A DNA stretch of 64,000 bases from Medicago truncatula. Lineage: Eukaryota > Streptophyta > Magnoliopsida > Fabales > Fabaceae. The notes below the pieces were generated by a model. The model saw only the letters and a list, made by a program, of their open reading frames with translations. It did no database searches and was not told where the DNA came from. The translations under genes were made by a program, and so were the position numbers. Shown here piece after piece: positions 1-11,900 of the stretch. The stretch is taken from contig NC_053043.1 of NCBI RefSeq assembly GCF_003473485.1, positions 5,590,001-5,654,000 on the forward strand, read 5' to 3'. Positions within the stretch are counted from its first letter, which is position 1, and each line of letters begins with the position of its first letter.

Positions 1-366
1 TCTTTTATGTTATAAAATAACAACATAGTTATCCTTTTTACGAAAAAAATAATCAAAAATTTCAAAAAAAAATTCATCAAATTCATAGACAAACACAAAT
101 CTTCATCATACTAGCCTAGAAAATTAAATTTCATTGAAAAAATCTCATAAAAAAATGATAAAATAATGTCATTTTATAACATAAAGGACGAAAGTGTTAC
201 CTAAAATTAAGTTAAGGGACTAATTGTGTAATTTTTTTTTTTTTTTTTTTGTGATACAGTTAATTTTTACCTCTTTCTATCTCTATTTTTAACCTTTTTC
301 TTTGAGGCCAAAGAACACTTGTCTTTCATTTCTTCTATTTTGGATTTTTCCTTCTATAAGCTTTTA

Positions 367-368
<2 letters not shown>

Positions 369-434
<66 letters not shown>
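369..434. repeat. (AT)n microsatellite
   Basis: About 33 uninterrupted AT dinucleotides, inside intron 2 of the AG-like gene. Probably length-polymorphic. Confidence 0.95.
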
Positions 435-436
<2 letters not shown>

Positions 437-1167
437 CTTTCTGTTAAGTTTTTATAGTTCTCGGTTTGTTGGATACATAGATCTGGTTGTGCAATAGATA
501 AAAATAGAAGTAGCAACAATAGGTAAGGATTTTGGGAAGTTATGCAGTGCTGTGAGATCAGCCACTTCCTTCAACTCACACACCATTCTTGTTAATTTTT
601 TCTGTTTCCTTTTTCTCTCTCTCTTACACATCTATGTTTGTGTGTGTGTGGCTATGCTAACAAAGACCCTAAAACAAAAGCTGTCATATATACTCCAATT
701 AGCCCAACCCATCTATCTCCTTGACACTTCCTTAATAACATGTCACTTAGTCTCTTCAAGGAAACCATAGTACAATTTCAATTCATTTCTCAATTTGTCT
801 AATTCAAATTAAATAAAGAAAAAGGATATTTTTTTAGGGTTTGTCAATGACCTATACTATTTGATCATATCAGATTATGTAAAATTATTATCTTTTCTTA
901 GAATAATCCATACCCAGATAAGGATTTTTCCATATTCCAAATACATGAATTAAGTTTTCCCCAAATTTCACTTGGACCCATGTTAAGATCTAAGCCTAGG
1001 TCAAATATATGTAACCCTAAAAATTAGGGTTTTATTGGCAATTAAAAAAAATTAACTGGGTTGTAAATAAAAATCAAAACTTTATTTTGTTTGACAGTGG
1101 ATAAAAAGTTTATTATAGTAAAGAAAAGTGTGGATTAAAGCTGAAATAATTTTGGTTGATTTTGGAA

Positions 1168-1177
1168 CCTTTTATGG
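1168..1177 (+). promoter_or_regulatory. CArG box in AG intron 2
   Basis: CCTTTTATGG is a perfect CC(A/T)6GG site, the binding sequence of MADS-domain dimers. AGAMOUS intron 2 is known to hold a CArG site used for auto- and SEP-dependent regulation. A single 10-mer can occur by chance, so the call rests mainly on location. Confidence 0.45.
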
Positions 1178-1984
1178 AAATGGTGTTTGGTGAATATGGT
1201 TAGGGTTTTTAAGGACTAGGATTTGTCTTGGTTGAAAAGAATCTTTGGTCACGTCACACACATGATTTTTCAGTTCTTGACTTCTGACAAAAGAGTAATT
1301 TATGTCATGATTTCCCATTCTTGGTTCTCTTTTTCCCTCTTCCATTTGAGCCCTAACATTTATCTTCTATAGTACAAATACACCCTTCTATAGAAAAACA
1401 ATTTCTTCCAATTCATTCATAGAGTATAATAAATTCTTTTAAAATTAAAGTCAGTGAAATAAGTGATCAACCAATAAGAATCACTGAACTGGCTTATCAT
1501 ATTAATATTTCACCTATTCACCTATGTTGGTATCTCACACTGAGATTTGTGTTATGCTCAAAATCTTGCACGGATATATGTATTTATGAAGTGAAAATTG
1601 TCTCAGAAAAAAACAAAGAAAAGGGTTTTTTTTTTTCTTAGGGTAAAGTGAGAGAAAAATGTAAAGATTGAAGTGAGTGAGTGAGGTAAATGGTAGTGGC
1701 AGAGACAACGTACGACAATTCAAATAGCCAATGAGAGTGTTCTCAAATTTTGGCTTGTTCCATGTAATGGGAAACGTAACACTATTGTTGTCACTGCTGT
1801 TATAGCAGAAGTTGAAATGGACGGTTGTGATGTTGTCACATTTTTTAGATGGAAAAGACTTATGAAAAATATAATAATTTTTTATTCAGTTTTTTAATTG
1901 GTCAAGAGTTTTTTTACTGTTTAGATTTGTCAAAAGTTTATGTAACATTGAATATTTGAGTCTTATGTGGGGTTCATCGAGGTG

Positions 1985-2290
1985 GTTATTTCAATGAGAC
2001 CTTAGGGCATTAACCATTGAGAAAAGGGTTTGATCCAAATAGTGACCTAGAAATAGTTGAACCAATCATATAGTGGGATCTTGTGCCAGCGTGGCAGTGG
2101 TAGCCAATCAGTAGCTCGAGGACATTAAGGTATCAGAAAAGAACATCATGTGTAGAAATTAATAAAAGGGTTTCTTAATATTTTATAATTTTGTAGATAT
2201 TCCAAAATTAGATATATTATTTTAGTACTTTATTTTATATCACATCCAATCAGATTTTGACATGATGACTGAAGAATGAGATCATTGGAT
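1985..2290 (+). promoter_or_regulatory. AG-type intronic enhancer cluster
   Basis: Three exact CCAATCA boxes occur at 2062-2068, 2104-2110 and 2246-2252. LFY-like CCANTG cores lie at 2014-2019 (with an adjoining TTAACC/TTAATG-like WUS half-site), 2095-2100 (reverse) and 2283-2288 (reverse). An AAGAAT box sits at 2272-2277. Paired CCAATCA motifs with LFY/WUS sites and an AAGAAT box are the footprint reported for AGAMOUS second introns across eudicots. Spacing and position in the intron fit; function here is inferred. Confidence 0.7.
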
Positions 2291-3180
2291 TTTTTTTCTT
2301 TTTAAACAGTTGTTTTTAAGGTTCAGAAAATTACCAAGAAATATGGATGATTTGACCATCAACAGAGACAAGTTTTTTTGGTTAATAATCTTCAATGTGT
2401 TATGACTATATAAATACTATGATTGACACCTTTGACATGAAATTGAAAATGGTAGAATCATGCTTATGTAAGAACTGACAACCAGAATTCATAGAAAGGT
2501 AAAGTATAAACCCAATAAATCAGATTAGTAAAGTAGTAAAAGGTATTTTTTTTAATCATTTCTTTGCTAATTTCGTCCTAGTAATTTTGATTTAATTTAC
2601 TCAACCTAACACTTACACGCATGTTTTTATGTGTGTGAAAATTGAAAACATATACATCAATGATTTGATATACTCAACAGCTCCAGTTATGATGAATTTA
2701 CAAAATCATTTTGATGACAAATTGGATACATTTTGATTTTGTCAAGTTTAATATATTTAAAAGTTTTGTGAAGTTTTGATTTTGACATGAAATTGAAAGT
2801 CTTGTGGCTTTATGTTTGTTGCGTATGAAACATTACAAAGGTCGTCTCAGAGCAGAACATGCTGACCTCAGTTGGGAAATTTTATTAACATTGCTACATA
2901 ATTTTGGTGGAATTTCATCAGTGCAGAATTTATTGGATTAACACAAAAGCTCTGTAAAATGAGAGAGGATAGGTTTTTTTTTTAAAATGTAAAAAATATT
3001 TTTTAATTGACAGATTATTTAAAATGATTTATTTGAAATGTAAAATATATTTTTTTTTTTATATTTTTACATTTCCCTTCATCCGTACTAGGTAATTTTT
3101 AATTTTCAAGCATTTCTTCAATCCTTAAAGCAATCATTCTAAAACAGAAAGTTGATTTGAATTAGTTAGACTTAAAAAAA

Positions 3181-3300
3181 GAGTTAACTCATTTGGTTGA
3201 GCCAAGGGTTTAAAGTAGTTAAGGAGTTAAAAGGTCCCGACTTCGATTCCTGATCTAAAAGAAAATATTAATACAACAATTAACATGTTAGCATTTGTTA
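3181..3300 (+). mobile_element. tRNA-derived SINE-like repeat
   Basis: An A-box-like stretch (ctcatttggttgagcc) is followed about 40 bp later by a B-box-like ACTTCGATTCC, close to the Pol III consensus GGTTCGANTCC. This is the head of a tRNA-derived SINE; the 3' boundary is not clear. Confidence 0.45.
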
Positions 3301-3384
3301 ACTTTGGTCCCAACACCTTCACTTATATACTTCAACTTTATTAGTACTATTTGATTTCGGTTTTACACGAGTAATATATATATA

Positions 3385-3475
3385 TATATTTTTTTTGGTG
3401 TTCGAAGTTCGAATCTTAAATTTTGTATATATTATTCATTGTCCTTACAAACTGAGTTAAGTTCACGGGGACTTA
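3385..3475 (-). mobile_element. second SINE-like repeat, reverse orientation
   Basis: Read on the minus strand this shows taactcagtttgtaagg (A-box-like), then AGATTCGAACTTCG (B-box-like), then a T-rich/A-rich end. The plus-strand wording, ending in gttaagttcacggggac, resembles a repeat common in legume DNA. Boundaries are approximate. Confidence 0.4.
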
Positions 3476-3927
3476 CACGTGTAATATTAACAACACAATC
3501 ATTGGTTTTATCTTAATAACATATTTTCCATTAAAAAAACATATTTTGAAAATCTGATTCCCGCAAGCACTTCTATTATTTGCCTTAATTTCTACAAGGG
3601 TTTAATTAAGAGTATCATACTGTAGGCATTTATTTAGATAAAAAAGGTTATGAGGACTATAAAAATTAAGTTTAAAAGCAAATTTTGGTTAAGATATTTG
3701 TGTTAGACCCAAAAATCACCTATAATTGAAGAACTGTTTCTTGTTCCAAAGAAAAAACATGACACATTGAGAAAGGGAACCTCCTTAATTTCCTATTTGG
3801 ATGATTAGATATTGAAGGCTTAGGTTATAAGTACAAAACAAAAATAGTTTTCTTTCCTTTCAATAATATCTTAACCCTGTAATACATCAATTAGTTTCTT
3901 AACACCTAAACATTTTAATCATTGCAG

Positions 3928-6668
3928 TGTCAAAGAGACTATTGCAAGGTACAAAAAAGCATGTTCAGATTCATCTGGCACTGGATCTGCTACTGAGGCT
4001 AATGCTCAGGTATTGATTAATTCATTTTTTTTTCTTCATATTAATTCCTTCAAATTAATGGTTGATATTTTATTTAACTATATAAAAAAACTAACATTTA
4101 TAACCATGATTTCATATATATTCTCCAGTTTTACCAGCAAGAGGCAGACAAATTGCGTGTGCAAATTAGTAACCTGCAGAATAACAACAGGCAAGTCTAA
4201 CTAACCTTAATGCCTTAGAACTCACTGAATAAGAAAAAGAGAAGAGAGAATTACATTCTTCTCCCTTAAATTACACTTATTTTTTATTTATCTTAAAATT
4301 TATACCATTCCCTTAAAAAGTAAAACCATCAGTAACCAAAAAAAAAAAGTAAAACTATCTATTATATTTTTGTCAATTTAACCAAGCTTCTTATGCATAT
4401 ATTTTTCTCTCTATTTTTTGTTCACAGCATCATTAAGATTTAAGAAACCTAACTATCTACTATGAAATAAGTTTTTGCCAAACTATTTGTGCTAATGAAA
4501 AAGCTATTTATAGCTGAATTTCAACTTCTAAATTACAAAATCAATAGAAAGGTGTTTCAAATTATTTGTCTCCGGCATTCTACCTCGGCACACTTTATGC
4601 TAGGTATGTTCTTTTGTTGGTAATATATTCTATTTTGACTTGTTTAAAAAAAATAAAATTATTTTTCATCGGCTTGAATGTTGCAAAGAAGCAAATTTTT
4701 GAAGTGATTATTTAAAGTTTTTGGCTATCCTTAAAATTTTTTTTTTGTAGTAATACTTATTTACTTTTTATGAAGAGAAACATAGATTTCAACACAAGAC
4801 AATAGTGAAATTCAATTATGTTTAGAGGAATGAGTATAATTTATCCTAAATTTTTTGAAGAGATTTCAATTTTAAAACCACTAATTTAATTTTACAATTG
4901 GGGATGAAATAAATTATTATTAATTAACGTAGTTTATGGTCATTTTACAACTCATTTCGAGGGGATTGAGGTCCGTTCCTTGAGTTAAAAGGTCAAACTT
5001 AGTCGATAACTCATTACACAAATCACTAATTTGTTGATAAAACAATTTTTGTTAACATAGTTTATGGTCATTTTACAACTCATTTCGAGGGGATTGAGGT
5101 CCGTTCCTTGAGTTAAAAGGTCAAACTTAGTACTAAGAGCATCCACAATGGAGACCCTCAAATTGAAGATCTTAAGCGGGTTCCATTTGTACACATCACT
5201 TTTTTTATTATTTTATAATAAAAGTACCTAATAGGTACTCGGTCACTCCAATGGAGATCTTCTAACAAAAAGTCTAAATGTGTCCCACCACTAACTCTTA
5301 TTCATTTAAATTTCAGCACTAACATATTATTTTAATAAAAATGTGTGTGGGGACTACTTAAAGATGGGGGTCTTAAGTTAGACCCCATGTCTTAGAAGAC
5401 CCCAAATTTTATTCCCACAATGGGAGTACCTATTAGGTACTAGGTCTTAAATGGTGAAGACCTCACCATTGTAGATGCTCTAAGCCGATACCTCATTACA
5501 CAAATCACTAATTTGTTGATAAAACAATTTTGAAACCATCTAATTAATTTGTAATTTGCATCATCTGAATATCCTTGCTGAAAATGATTAAAATGCAGGC
5601 AAATGATGGGTGAATCTTTGGGCTCTATGAATGCCAAGGAACTGAAAAATCTGGAGTCTAAATTAGAAAAAGGAATTAGTCGGATTCGTTCCAAAAAGGT
5701 ATACATATTTCTTATGTTATCAACCAGTCCTTTCTACAATTTGTTTCATAAGATTCATGATTTTATCTACAATGTTCTGATAAATCATGCATTTTTCTGA
5801 CTCTCTCCTTTCTTTTTGCTTGCTCTACAATCCAAACATCAACATCAGAATGAGCTGTTATTTGCTGAAATTGAATACATGCAGAAGAGGGTAAACATTT
5901 TTTTCTATACACATTAGTCTTCTTTAGTAACAAATTCAAATTATATCATGATTTGTGTTGCCCTAAGTTTCAAATGAAGTATCATATACTAACCTATATG
6001 TACACAGCAGGAGATAGACTTGCACAATAACAACCAACTTCTGAGAGCAAAGGTCATTTCTTTTTATCTCTATATCTTTCTTCATATACTTCCTATGTGC
6101 AATTTTGATATTTTCAAGTATCTTATGGTTTTATGATTTTGGTGTGTATAGATAGCTGAAAGTGAGAGGAACCATAGCCACCATAGCAATATTAATATGA
6201 GTATGTTGCCTGGAGGCACAAACTATGAACCTATGCAGTCTCAGAATCAGCAGCAGCAATATGAGTCTCGTGGATACTTTCAAGTTTCTGGATTACAATC
6301 CAGTAGTAGTCAAATGACTGCATTACAACCAAGTAGTCAGTATGCAAGACAAGACCACATGTCCCTTCAATTAGTGTAAGTCCTAATTTATCGCACATTT
6401 CACATTCATCCCATTGAATATAATTAGCGATACGTTGGTAAAGAAATAATTAATATAGTCAAAAAATTGAAAGGAGTCCAATAAAATGGACCGAGAAATT
6501 TTGAAAAGGTTTGGTATTTAGAAACAAAAATTGATTTTTGGAAAGAAGATTCCAATTTATTTATGTTTTTTTGTAGCTCAAAATTTTATTAGACTATTAA
6601 CATGATTATATATTTATATTCTACTTCTTCCTACTAACTAGGTTTTAATTTTTTTCTTGTGCAGTTGA
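3928..6668 (+). CDS. AG: AGAMOUS-like MADS-box transcription factor (3' exons; MADS exon outside window)
   Basis: A floral C-class MIKC MADS-domain factor specifying stamens and carpels, acting in the nucleus in tetramers with SEP proteins. Exons by splice sites and frame: 3928-4009, 4129-4190, 5599-5698, 5849-5890, 6011-6052, 6152-6375, 6665-6668 (TGA 6666-6668). Lengths 82, 62, 100, 42 and 42 are those of AG genes. They give 184 residues: the I region starting [17 protein letters not shown], a K-box from about [14 protein letters not shown] to [19 protein letters not shown], then a Q-rich C-terminus with YFQVSGLQ and the terminal motif SLQLV. About 60 residues of MADS domain are upstream. 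The C-terminus fits the euAG rather than the SHP lineage. Odd points: intron 4191-5598 has a GC donor, and the last intron interrupts the final Val codon just before the stop. Confidence 0.93.
4191..4192 (+). other. non-canonical GC splice donor
   Basis: The exon ends ...AACAACAG and the intron begins GCAAGT. The matching acceptor is at 5597-5598 (TGCAG|GCAAATGATGGG). Only AG|GCAAGT keeps the conserved [11 protein letters not shown] junction in frame. The strong flanking match AG|GCAAGT is typical of bona fide plant GC-AG introns. Confidence 0.85.
4925..5531 (+). repeat. 126-bp tandem duplication split by a MITE
   Basis: The segment 4925-5050 is repeated almost exactly from 5051. The second copy is interrupted at 5134-5483 by a Tourist-like MITE and resumes at 5484-5531 (cgatacctcattacacaa). 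It lies wholly in the GC-AG intron of the AG-like gene. The duplication must predate the MITE. Confidence 0.85.
5137..5480. mobile_element. Tourist-like (PIF/Harbinger) MITE
   Basis: A 344-bp element with terminal inverted repeats GAGCATCCACAATGG / CCATTGTAGATGCTC, flanked by TAA on both sides (5134-5136, 5481-5483). TAA is the normal target duplication of this superfamily. Internal subrepeats (taggtact, agacccc) add secondary structure. No coding capacity. Confidence 0.85.
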
Positions 6669-8904
6669 TATATTTGTGCTTGAGAGAAGTATGAAAGACC
6701 TGTAATTTGCTTCCTAGTATATGGTTATGATAATGATGATTATGATGATAGCAGATGAGTGCTAAGAGTAATATATATATATATATATATAAGAAAAATT
6801 GAGCAGGGTTTGTAAGTATGCCCTAATGAGTACTATTTAGTGGCTTTGTAGACATTTTAAGACATTTTCCTGTAACTATTATTATGAAATGCTTTCTGAT
6901 ATGTGTCCTAAGATTATGGAAAAGACACATTGAAATGTTTGTCAATATTTGTTTACTTTTCCTATTCTGGTCTCTCACGTTTAATTCATGAATTTTATTT
7001 ATCAAATAATAAGCCAAAATGTGCAAAAACATGTTTTAATTAATGATAATCTGACTGTAAACTAATAAACAACCACAGACAAAACAGTGGTAACCAACAC
7101 CACAAATAAATATCGACATAAACCTAAGACACATTCCACATCCCACTCAAATAAGGGGTATTAGAGTGATTTGAAGGCTTATCCAGAAACCATCTTTAAA
7201 AGGAGAACTTAATTTTATTCACCAAATATTATGTGGCCACAATCTCACCTAATGAAAGAAGATGATATCATTATGTGATGCCAATATGAATCACACCACT
7301 GAATGTCAATTTAAAGTCAATCTCGACTTAAATCTAGACCCAACACCAAAAGACCTAAAATAGACAAAAGGACTTAATAATTTATTCATAATTGATTGTA
7401 CTATTTAAAAAAAAAATGGATTCTCTAATGAAAAATAGTAGATCTTGACCGTTGATATTGTGGATATCAATGATCAAGATCTCAACATCATTTTCTCAAA
7501 AAAAATTCTAATGCAATGAATCTTGGTCCTTCCTATAAATTTGACAGGCTCTTGAAAAAATAAATTATTACTTTGATTTTTTGCCTAATATGATGTGAAA
7601 TGACCATATTTCATACGGTAAAATTTACGCTTATTCTTTCAAAAAAAACCCACCAAATCCACAATTTGTAACTTTTATACCAATGTATCAAATTATTAAA
7701 TTTAAGCTTGTTTTTTTAGATTAAAAAAAGTGTAGAGTAGAGACTATTTCAGAGGTTTTATATAAAATAAATTAAAATATTTTCGTTCATAAATAATGAA
7801 AATCATGAAGAAAAAAAAAACTTAAAGAAAAAGTCTGGCCCAATTTAAGCCTCATGCAGAATAATCAGTAGGTTCTTGTCAGCCAATCTATCTTATTTCC
7901 CCCTAGTTGGAATGTATGTATATACTCAATTGGAAGTTTGAGAAGATGTACACGTCGTCTTTATTGTTAATTACCATTAGAAGATGTGGCATTAGTGCTA
8001 ATAATAATTCATTACTCACATCATTATCCAATTGGGGAAGAGACATAAATATAAGTCTCAGAGGACCAAGACAATACATCGCCATAAGAAATAGGGTTCT
8101 ATGACCAAACATGTTGCTGCAATTTGACAACTTTAAAGAATTCCAAGTTTATATAAGAGAACACACCATTTAGTGGGTTCTCCAATTTTAAAAAAATTGA
8201 AGTTTTGGTCCCCTCCATTTAAAAACCAATTTTTGGACCAAGTTAGACTTTGCATATGAGGGAAGGGTGGGGAGAACTTTGGGCAAAAGGGGAATGGAAA
8301 AGAAAAATATTGTCCTCCAACTTGAATGTCGGAATTCATTTTTTTTTTAATAATAAAAAATTCTCGTAAAATGGGAGAATTCAAAAACAATTTTAGGAGG
8401 AATATTTTTATGGGATTAAATAAACTCTTCAAAGAAGATTCAAGACCTTATTACTTATAGGCTCAACTGATTTAATATAATCACATAGTTGTTAGTATAT
8501 TCCACTTTTTCGTTACTTCGATAAATTAACTTGGCAACTCGTTGTGGAACGGAGGATAGCGGGAATTTGAACCCACCTATTGAGGTGAACCCATCCCACC
8601 CCTTTAAGTTCAGTTGATAGTTGAGGAAGATTGATCATATTTGCCACCTTTTTTTTTTGGTCATATTCAACCTTTTTCAATCATAAAAATAAATTCAAAT
8701 TGATTACAAGGATATGCTCAAATTTGTTACAATTTATGACATTATTACAACTGATGAGAAATAATTTCAACACCCCAAAATAACATTAAGGATTATGATA
8801 TCAATCCTCACTCTACTCAATATATGTGATTGCTTAATACAAATAGATGATTAAGCGAACTTTTTATTCTTTTATACAAACAAGTTGAGCGTATAAGGAC
8901 ATTT
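6669..8904. other. 3' UTR of AG-like gene and intergenic DNA
   Basis: The first part is the 3' UTR of the AG-like gene, with a short AT run at 6769-6791. The rest is AT-rich DNA with no supported gene. The AG-like gene (+) and the first GDSL gene (-) converge on this interval. Confidence 0.6.
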
Positions 8905-11900
8905 TTAGATTTGAGCAAGGTGTTTGATATCCATTGGATATGTCATCTTTGGATTAAAAACACTATTGTACGAAGATAATGCAGTGATGTTGTTCAGAGC
9001 TGATGTGGGATGGAATCCATCATAAAAAATGTACTGATTTCTATTCGAGCATGGTTTTGAATCACGAATACACATCCCATCCAACCCCATTGGACAGCAA
9101 GGAGCATTCAAAACTTTAAAACCTGAAATACAAAAAGATCTTATATATGGCATTCAGTTGATTTTGATCAAGAACCTAAATCTTAGACATTTTCAATTGC
9201 TTCATTATTAATATAGAATATGCATTGAAATTAATTGAAATGCTTACCAAGTGATCTGTCTAGAGTGCCAGCAGTACTATTTATAAAGATGAATTTTGAA
9301 TCAAGATGTTGGATATTGAATTTATCCACTAGAGATCTAAGCTGGTGACTAAAAATTAATGTGTCAATATTTTGCTTTTCAGCACATAATCCAGGTTTCC
9401 CACTTGTAGCAATGGCATGTGGAGTGCAACCTACTTGTCCCAACCCAACTAGCACGAATTTTCTTGCCCCAACTTCATGCAAAGTCTGTTCACCAAAATT
9501 AACAATTTATGTTATCTTATTACAAACAATCTAGTCATTAACAAAAAAATATAAAAAAATCATGGGTACATCCATTCGTAGGGGAGCATCAGGTCGATGC
9601 AATTATTTTCTTCCGATATATATAGAGTATTTATTAGTAACATATATTATATATTAAAATATATAAAGTATAGTCTATGTGAGCATTGTTTAACTGATAT
9701 GACATTGCATTATATACGTAGGTGTTGTGGTTCAAACTTTAAATTCTCCATTAATATTCACTTTACGGGTAAATTTCTAATCACGTGGTCACTTCACAAA
9801 AAATAATTGTATAGATATAATAACTTTTAAATCATGTGTATGATTATAATGTGGGGATTATATAGTATATATAAGAGACAGGGGCAAGGCTACTGTCTAT
9901 TGCCCCCATTGAATCCGTCCCTGCATGCATTGATGGTATTTCTTTGTGATTTTATTAATTCAGCACACACATATAACAAAAAAAAAAATTTAAAAGAATT
10001 GTTTTTGAGAGGAAAAAATAGAAGATATATACCTCTATATAATTGGATAATTGGTTGACAAGAACTTTAGCATACTGGTCGGGGTTATAGATGTGACTTG
10101 TTGAGTAGAGTAAGGGCTGATAGTAATTGTTTATGTAGTCGTTGCTTCCTATATTAACATAATACAAGCACTTGTTCAAATAATGCTTGGCTTGTGGCAA
10201 ACCTCCAAACTTAGCAGCAATCCTGGAAACTATTTTTTTATGATTTTTTATTTGTAATCCCAAGGCGATATTATCACCCTGCATATATTAATTGTATAAC
10301 ACAAATTTAGTGACATTTATCAATCATTGAAAATATGAATACATTATCTAAATTCTAAAGCATTTATCAATCATTGAAAATATGAAATATTAATTGTATA
10401 ACACAAATTTAGTGACATTTATCAATCATTGAAAATATGAATACATCATCTAAATTCTAAAGCATTTATCAATCATTGAAAATATGAATACATCATCTAA
10501 ATTCTAAAGCATATCAAAAATCAATCAATTATATATAGAAGGTGAACGAATAAAGATGGATACACACACCATACCACCAGGGCCGTCCTTATGTATTTGG
10601 AGGCTCGGCTCTCATTTAAAAATAGGCCTCTAATCAAATAAAAACATAATTTTTTCCTTAATTTGTACAAAGGTAAAAATAAAATTTTTATAATGTTTTT
10701 TTAGAGAATAATTATAATATCTGTTCTTTCAATTAAAAAAATTATAATATTTGTTGTTAGAGCTTTACTATTTTATACGATAAGTATGGGCCAAAAATTA
10801 TAGGAAGTGTTCTAACAAAAATAAGAAATAAAAAATGATATTGCATTTTTAATTGTAAATATATAATCCAATATGTTAAGGACAATTTTCCTGAATTGGA
10901 AAGAAGATTGAGAATAGATGAGCCTCTAGTCCATGATAAATTATGTCCAAATCATAAAGCTCTCTCATTATAAAAAAAACATAATCAAAAAAGAAAGAAG
11001 GAAGAAAAAAATTAATTAAAGAAAAGCATGAGTTTTGGGTAAATTAAACTAGAAAAAAGGAAAAAAAAAAAAAAAAAAGGTTAATGGTGTTTTACCCCCT
11101 GTAATATAGGTCATTTTTGGTTTCCCCCCTGTAAAATATTTTTTTTGATTTACCCCCTGTAAAATATGTTTTTTTTGGAATACCCTCCTAATAGGTCATA
11201 AAAAAACGAAAAATTCTGCAAAAGAAAAAAAATAAAGTCGTTTTTTTATGACCTATTAGGAGGTATTCAAAAAAAAAAATTATAAAGGGGTAAATCAAAA
11301 AAAATATTTTACAGGGGGAAAACAAAAAATGACCTATATTACAGGGGATAAAGCACCATTAACCCAAAAAAAAGTTAATTAAAAAAACATGAGTTATGGG
11401 TTAATTAAAGAAGAAAAAAGGAAAAGAAAAAATAATTAAGAAAAAACATGGGTTCAGAGTTTCAAACCCAAGTCCTAAACGTCATCAATTCACACTCAAA
11501 CCGCTAAGCCATTTCCGCATTAGTGATATCAAGATCACGCTACTTGTATATAATATTAATTTATTTGCAGTGTATATAAAAAAAATATCTGGGCCCCAGA
11601 TTTTAAAGGCCCAGCTCAATAGAGCTGTTTGCACCCCTCATGCCCGGCCCTGCATACCACATTACGTTTGCCGGTCTCATTGCGAATTCCAGCTGCACCA
11701 GATGCATAGTTAACACCTTTAAGTATATCTGAACCAATAGTGTTTGCAAAGGGTGGGATGAATTTCTTGAATCCAAGTAGTTGGCCTACAACAGTAAATC
11801 ATTAGCTTGTGTAAGTTCAACAAAAAACAGATAGATATGGAAATACAACAAAGAATACACACACGTTATCATATGTTTGTTAGTTTTTTTTTTTTTTTTT

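Larger units (their letters stand above)
1..3927 (+). other. 3' part of large intron 2 of the AG-like gene
   Basis: This stretch has no credible coding region. It ends in an ATTGCAG acceptor at 3927, directly before the exon that encodes the post-MADS I region, so it is the tail of the long intron after the MADS-box exon, which lies outside the window. In AGAMOUS genes this intron holds the floral enhancers. It contains an AT microsatellite, a CArG box, a CCAATCA/LFY-like cluster and two SINE-like repeats, annotated separately. Confidence 0.85.

Noticed and set aside
11455..11525. tRNA-like A- and B-box wording on the minus strand within the hAT element
   Set aside because: The spacing and flanks do not give a tRNA fold. 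At best an old SINE scrap.
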